In this document: positions 60,265-64,000 of the stretch, one piece after another
Layout: the number at the start of each line of letters is the position of its first letter
Position numbering within the stretch: the first letter of the stretch is position 1
NCBI GenBank assembly: GCA_030562195.1
Contig: JAUJPP010000011.1
Span: forward strand, 6,324,001 to 6,388,000
Direction: 5' to 3'
DNA length: 64,000 nt
Source of the DNA: Nipponacmea schrenckii
Taxonomy: Eukaryota; Mollusca; Gastropoda; Lottiidae
Program-made: the position numbers and the translations under genes
The notes under the pieces: generated by a model
What the model was told of the DNA's origin: nothing
Databases searched by the model: none
The model's input: only the letters and a program-made list of their open reading frames with translations

Positions 60265-62044
60265 AATAACCCGCGTTATAAACTGAATCAGAATTCTGGT
60301 CAATATCGTTCATTTTAATCTCCAATTTATTCTCGATGTCTTTTAATCTTTCATCAATAGACTTGGATCCAAAAATATTCCTGTTAAAAATGACGAATAT
60401 TGGGATAATTAAACAGATCAGCAATAAGAAAACAGAAACTGTGTAGTCCAAGACTGACGTGGTAAAATTAGAAGGTCTCCGTTCGTGACATTCCCGGTGT
60501 ATAGCTATCTGCGATGTACATCCGGTTCCATTCCAAATTGCCACAAACAAACAGAAGGCAGCACAAATCATCTCAAATACACAGTGCAATAAAACCTGGA
60601 ATATAAAACAAAACTAAATAAAGAGATTGTGAAGAAGTTTTCTAAATTTTCATGTTTATTAGGGACACTGATGACATCAATTTACACTCTAATTTACATT
60701 CTAATTTTCAATCAGACGTCTGAGATTCTGAGGTTCCTGAAATTCCACTAAAACTAAGTGTTTCATGACGTCAGTAATCCAGAAAAAGCTTTATCACATA
60801 ATGACATTAGTTTTGGTGGAATTGCAGGAACCACAGACATCTGACTAAGAATTGTAATGATGCTTATAAACAAGTTTAGAAAACCTCTTTACAATCTCAT
60901 TAAGACTGCGAATATGATATGGCTGTTGATCAAAACCTGTCTGAGGCTGAGAGCTAGGTCAACAACAAATAAATGAGGTAAAACGACATAAAATACCTCG
61001 AGGACTTGTTCACAAAAAGGTAATAAAATATCGTTATATTCTGTTCCTTTGATTTGTCAATAAATGATTTGAGGTTTATTCCTTAAATCTTGATTTAATT
61101 TTAATAATGTTTCTTTGAAGCTGTCTCCAGCGTTCAGTTAACATAATATTTTTTATCTCGCCTTGTGCCATGGCAATAGGTTAATAAATAGGTAAACCGT
61201 TAGAAAACAAACGCCGTGATCAACATCACCAGATAATCATGCTCCCTTCTGTCTGAAGACCATCTATCATCTTTTACTTTTATCTAATCAATCAGTGTTC
61301 CCTAATTTAGGTAGGGACTGCTAATGCCCTGAGACAGATTCAGCTTTACGGAAACTTCCGCGGATTGCCGAATTGCTATAAAATATGAACTACATACATG
61401 TTTTCTAATCTTTTTTTAAAAAATATAAATATGATATCCGCTGAAGATATCGCGTATTTAATGTACGCGGTAAATAAAGTTGGTTACTTTTTTAAGTCTT
61501 CGGAAAGCAGTCTAATGAAAGACGCAACACACTTCAAGGACAACAGAAAAAAACCTTAAATTACCGGCCTCGTAGGTGGTAATTAAAAGAATTTGGTTTT
61601 CCGAACTACATTGAGCAACTTACAAGAATAGACGTTGTTAATGGAGGACCATTCTGGTTCATGTTTCTCCAATCTACAAACACTATAGCACCTCCAATAA
61701 CACCCTAAAATATACAAGAGCATACAGGATTCTTATTCTTTTTATTCTTATTATTGTCATTTCTTATTATTTACTCCCACAATTTATGACGATAAAAATG
61801 GTAAAGGGATTGTTTTTTGTGGCCAAAATATCTTTATTTGACATGTTAAGGACCCAAGAGAGTAAACTTACCAAGGCCCCGGTCCAGATGGACGAACCCG
61901 TAAAGAAAGTCAGTAAAGGTTCATCATCTATAGCATACACTGTAATTATACCCATCAACATCGACAAACAGCTAACAGACAGCAGGATTAACGATAATCT
62001 TAAATACCATTTCAATACCACTGTAAACTTCCTATCTCGGTATA
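60263..62044 (-). CDS. Four-transmembrane protein, CD20/MS4A-like layout (3' exons only)
   Basis: Three minus-strand exons join in phase: 62044-61872, 61704-61624, 60595-60263. They encode 194 residues plus a split first codon. Donors are GTAAGT and acceptors TTTCAG, TTTTAG and TTCCAG. Hydrophobic segments lie at about residues 12-38, 45-70, 83-105 and 130-154. The second contains FFTGSSIWTGALGVIGG, reminiscent of MS4A/CD20-like proteins. The TM3-TM4 loop has two cysteines and N-glycosylation sequons (NGT, NFT), consistent with an outside location. The C-terminal tail is charged (DERLKDIENKLEIK) and ends NAGY. The first coding exon is missing: either it lies upstream past 62044 unseen, or outside the window. 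The second intron holds a fold-back element. Exact family is uncertain. Confidence 0.7.
60623..60898. mobile_element. Fold-back element with long imperfect inverted arms
   Basis: The left arm (gagattgtgaagaagttttc ... cagacgtctgagattctgag ... ggttcctgaaattccac) and the right arm read backwards (gagattgtaaagaggttttc ... cagatgtctgtggttcctgc) pair over roughly 120 bp each with mismatches. The centre is the palindromic tgacgtca region near 60768. It lies inside an intron of the four-transmembrane gene. Confidence 0.7.
60900..61623. other. Intron sequence without recognised features
   Basis: Part of the intron between the last two exons of the four-transmembrane gene. Nothing else is supported. 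Confidence 0.4.
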
Positions 62045-62612
62045 CTGAAATTAAAGAAAAAATATTTAAGCCTAAACTATTAGATACTATTTAGTGTTTA
62101 CTTGTTTAACATGATTAAAATTTAGGTTGACTGACAAAAGATTTCCATATCAGTCAATCAACATATCAAACACTTATACGCTTCCGACTCATCAGGTCAT
62201 CAGATTGGGTTAAAAGCTAATAAAGAAACGGAACGAAGTTTTTGGTTAAATATTAATTTTACAGTGTTTAATTAATAATTTACTGCTTGTTTAAAACGAA
62301 AGCATAAAGTTGGATTTGTTTGTCAAGGGTGGTCTAAAAATTCTAGAACGTGACCAAAATATGCATCGAATCAATCTTCTACCAACTGCCAATACCCACT
62401 CTTAAGATCAAGACTTTAGAAATATGTACAGTCACATAACGGGGAATAAAATTGTTTTTAATAAGTTTCAGGGTATAATTATTTAATTAATTGACTGTTT
62501 TATTACTATAATCAATACAAAAACGATAGTTATAGGCTGTAAACTTGGGAATTAATACAATCAGTGATGTGTACTCGCTGGTTATAATTCTCATCAATTT
62601 CCGTTCAATAAT
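62045..62612. other. Sequence upstream of the four-transmembrane exons
   Basis: No exon with a matching phase-1 donor is visible here. Confidence 0.35.
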
Positions 62613-62955
62613 CTAATTCTGCTGAATGGGAATTCTGTAACGTTTTTGTCTGTGTTCTCTGAGGGGAAGATACTTGAACGACAACTCAAAAGTACAATTA
62701 CTCATAAATAAACCAAATGCAAAAGATCCAAACTGCAAAACAAAACCTGAAATCCCAAAACAGCATGACAATAGATTGATATCAGCATATGCAATTTTCA
62801 AATGCGGAAGTTTATCAAGCATGTAAGAAGAGTGAGCCTGCTACAAGGCATGTGACAGCGATCTCTCCATAAATGCATTCTGCTACATACTTTTTCATGA
62901 GTTTCATTTGATTACCAACATTTGCATTATCTAGCCAACGAGACCTCTCAGCCAT
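62613..62955 (-). pseudogene. Broken fragment resembling TM3-TM4 of the neighbouring membrane protein
   Basis: Two overlapping minus-strand frames. 62955-62815 encodes 46 residues beginning MAERSRWLDNANVGNQMK, with the hydrophobic CIYGEIAVTCLVAG. 62822-62613 encodes 69 residues with hydrophobic LLSCCFGISGFVLQF. Read across one frame shift near 62820 they give a W-N-rich segment, a TM, a loop and a TM, like residues 66-154 of the gene at 60263-62044 but with low identity and without its intron. It could be a decayed paralogue, a diverged gene with an unusual splice, or chance. Confidence 0.3.
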
Positions 62956-62959
62956 ATTA

Positions 62960-64000
62960 ATGTATTTGAACAAAATGGAAGAGCAAAAAGCATGTTACTC
63001 GGGAAAGGCAACGATTCTCTCTAGAATACGCGACCTGTCTATAAAAGTACACTAGCAATTGTTTAGATTGTTCATCAAACAAATAAATTCTGATCAATCA
63101 ATAAACAAGATGAAGAACAACCCAGGTTTCATTTGAATAATGGTTCTCACATTGTTTAGCCCGTGACACGAGACCGTGGCCTTATGTAATATTTATATAC
63201 ATGTCCTTTATGAGGCGAGAATGAATACAAAATAGGTAGTCGTTGACGATGTTTTTGCACCTCAGGGATACAAGGCACATTTTATTGATTCCCAAGTTAA
63301 AGGTATACTTCCTACTAAAATGAAGATCAAATTTAAAATTTTGTACACATAATTATATTCATCAGTTATATTGATCAGGTAGCATGACTAAATAATGGAA
63401 AAATGATATATCAAATAAACTACTAGTATGTAATTATTGTAAACGCATCATTATTTCAAAGCCCCATTATTACATAGTTTTATGAATATTTGTAGGATTC
63501 TTTGGTATAGTTTTGACACCAGATCAATCCACTGTTGAATAAAAACTAATTTTGATATAGTATAGGAAGAACTCCTTTGTTTTTTTTTATTGTTGAGTAA
63601 TTATTAAATGCCTTGGAGAGTACAACAAACGATTTGTTTAAAATTGAAATCAAGTCTATATTACAACTGTTATACAAGGTTTTGAATAGATTCTTATTTG
63701 TCTGTCCAAGGACTGGACAAATATTTGTCGAAAGAGTAATAGAAAGCCCAGACACCGACAGCTGCACAGATTGCTACTCACATCATTAAACGGTGCTTCC
63801 GCAGATCTGCCGCGTTTTAAATCCAACTTCGACAGTTGGTGTTGCCATTCCCCTCTTGTGGTAAACTGGAGTGTTTATCATAAGATAAAAACAAAACTAG
63901 GAATATTCATTTATTGAAATCAACTACTTGTTTAGTCATAAATCAGATACAAATATATCAAACTAATTGTCATTGATATCAATCCAAGTACCATTCTATT
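62960..64000. other. Gene-free sequence to the right edge
   Basis: No supported gene. A minus-strand ATG near 63864 opens only 20 codons, and a 73-codon minus ORF at 63546-63767 has no recognisable domain. Upstream exons of the membrane-protein gene could lie beyond the window. Confidence 0.35.

Noticed and set aside
63540..63870. Minus-strand 20-codon ORF starting near 63864 and a hydrophobic stretch ending WTDK near 63709, considered as a small mitochondrial membrane protein
   Set aside because: The two parts are in different frames with stops between them and no intron that could join them.

Overview
This is an AT-rich animal nuclear window. Protein-coding genes are split by GT-AG introns, and AATAAA signals, tRNA-derived SINEs, TTAA-flanked and hAT-like DNA transposons and minisatellites are abundant. 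Gene content, SINE type and base composition fit a lophotrochozoan, probably a mollusc. That placement is inference; nothing in the window identifies the species.

Layout. Positions 1-28300 hold no gene I can support. They contain about a dozen minisatellite arrays, a 1,040-bp hAT-like element with a perfect 8-bp target duplication, a complete tRNA-derived SINE, and a TTAA-flanked MITE nested inside another inverted-repeat element. Positions 28363-29958 (+) are one uninterrupted 531-codon ORF for sterol carrier protein x (peroxisomal 3-ketoacyl-CoA thiolase plus SCP2 lipid-transfer domain, C-terminal SKL). Positions 31542-37656 (-) are the eight-coding-exon gene for ribosomal protein L5 (300 aa). 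Positions 38514-59136 (+) are a 30-coding-exon gene for the long coiled-coil protein CCDC18. My exon model sums to 4,953 nt, exactly 1,651 codons, with every junction in phase. RPL5 and CCDC18 are head to head and probably share a promoter region (37.7-38.2 kb). Positions 60263-62044 (-) are the last three exons of a four-transmembrane protein with CD20/MS4A-like layout. A broken, weakly similar fragment lies just upstream of it (62613-62955).

The genes have separate roles: peroxisomal lipid metabolism, ribosome assembly, a probable centrosomal coiled coil, and a membrane protein. No operon or defence-type cluster is present. The most unusual signal is in CCDC18. The last 54 nt of one exon and its splice donor have been amplified into about nine tandem copies inside the following intron. 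Other introns of the gene hold further minisatellites (one made of CAG|GTAA donor-like units), a decayed exon duplicate and several MITEs.
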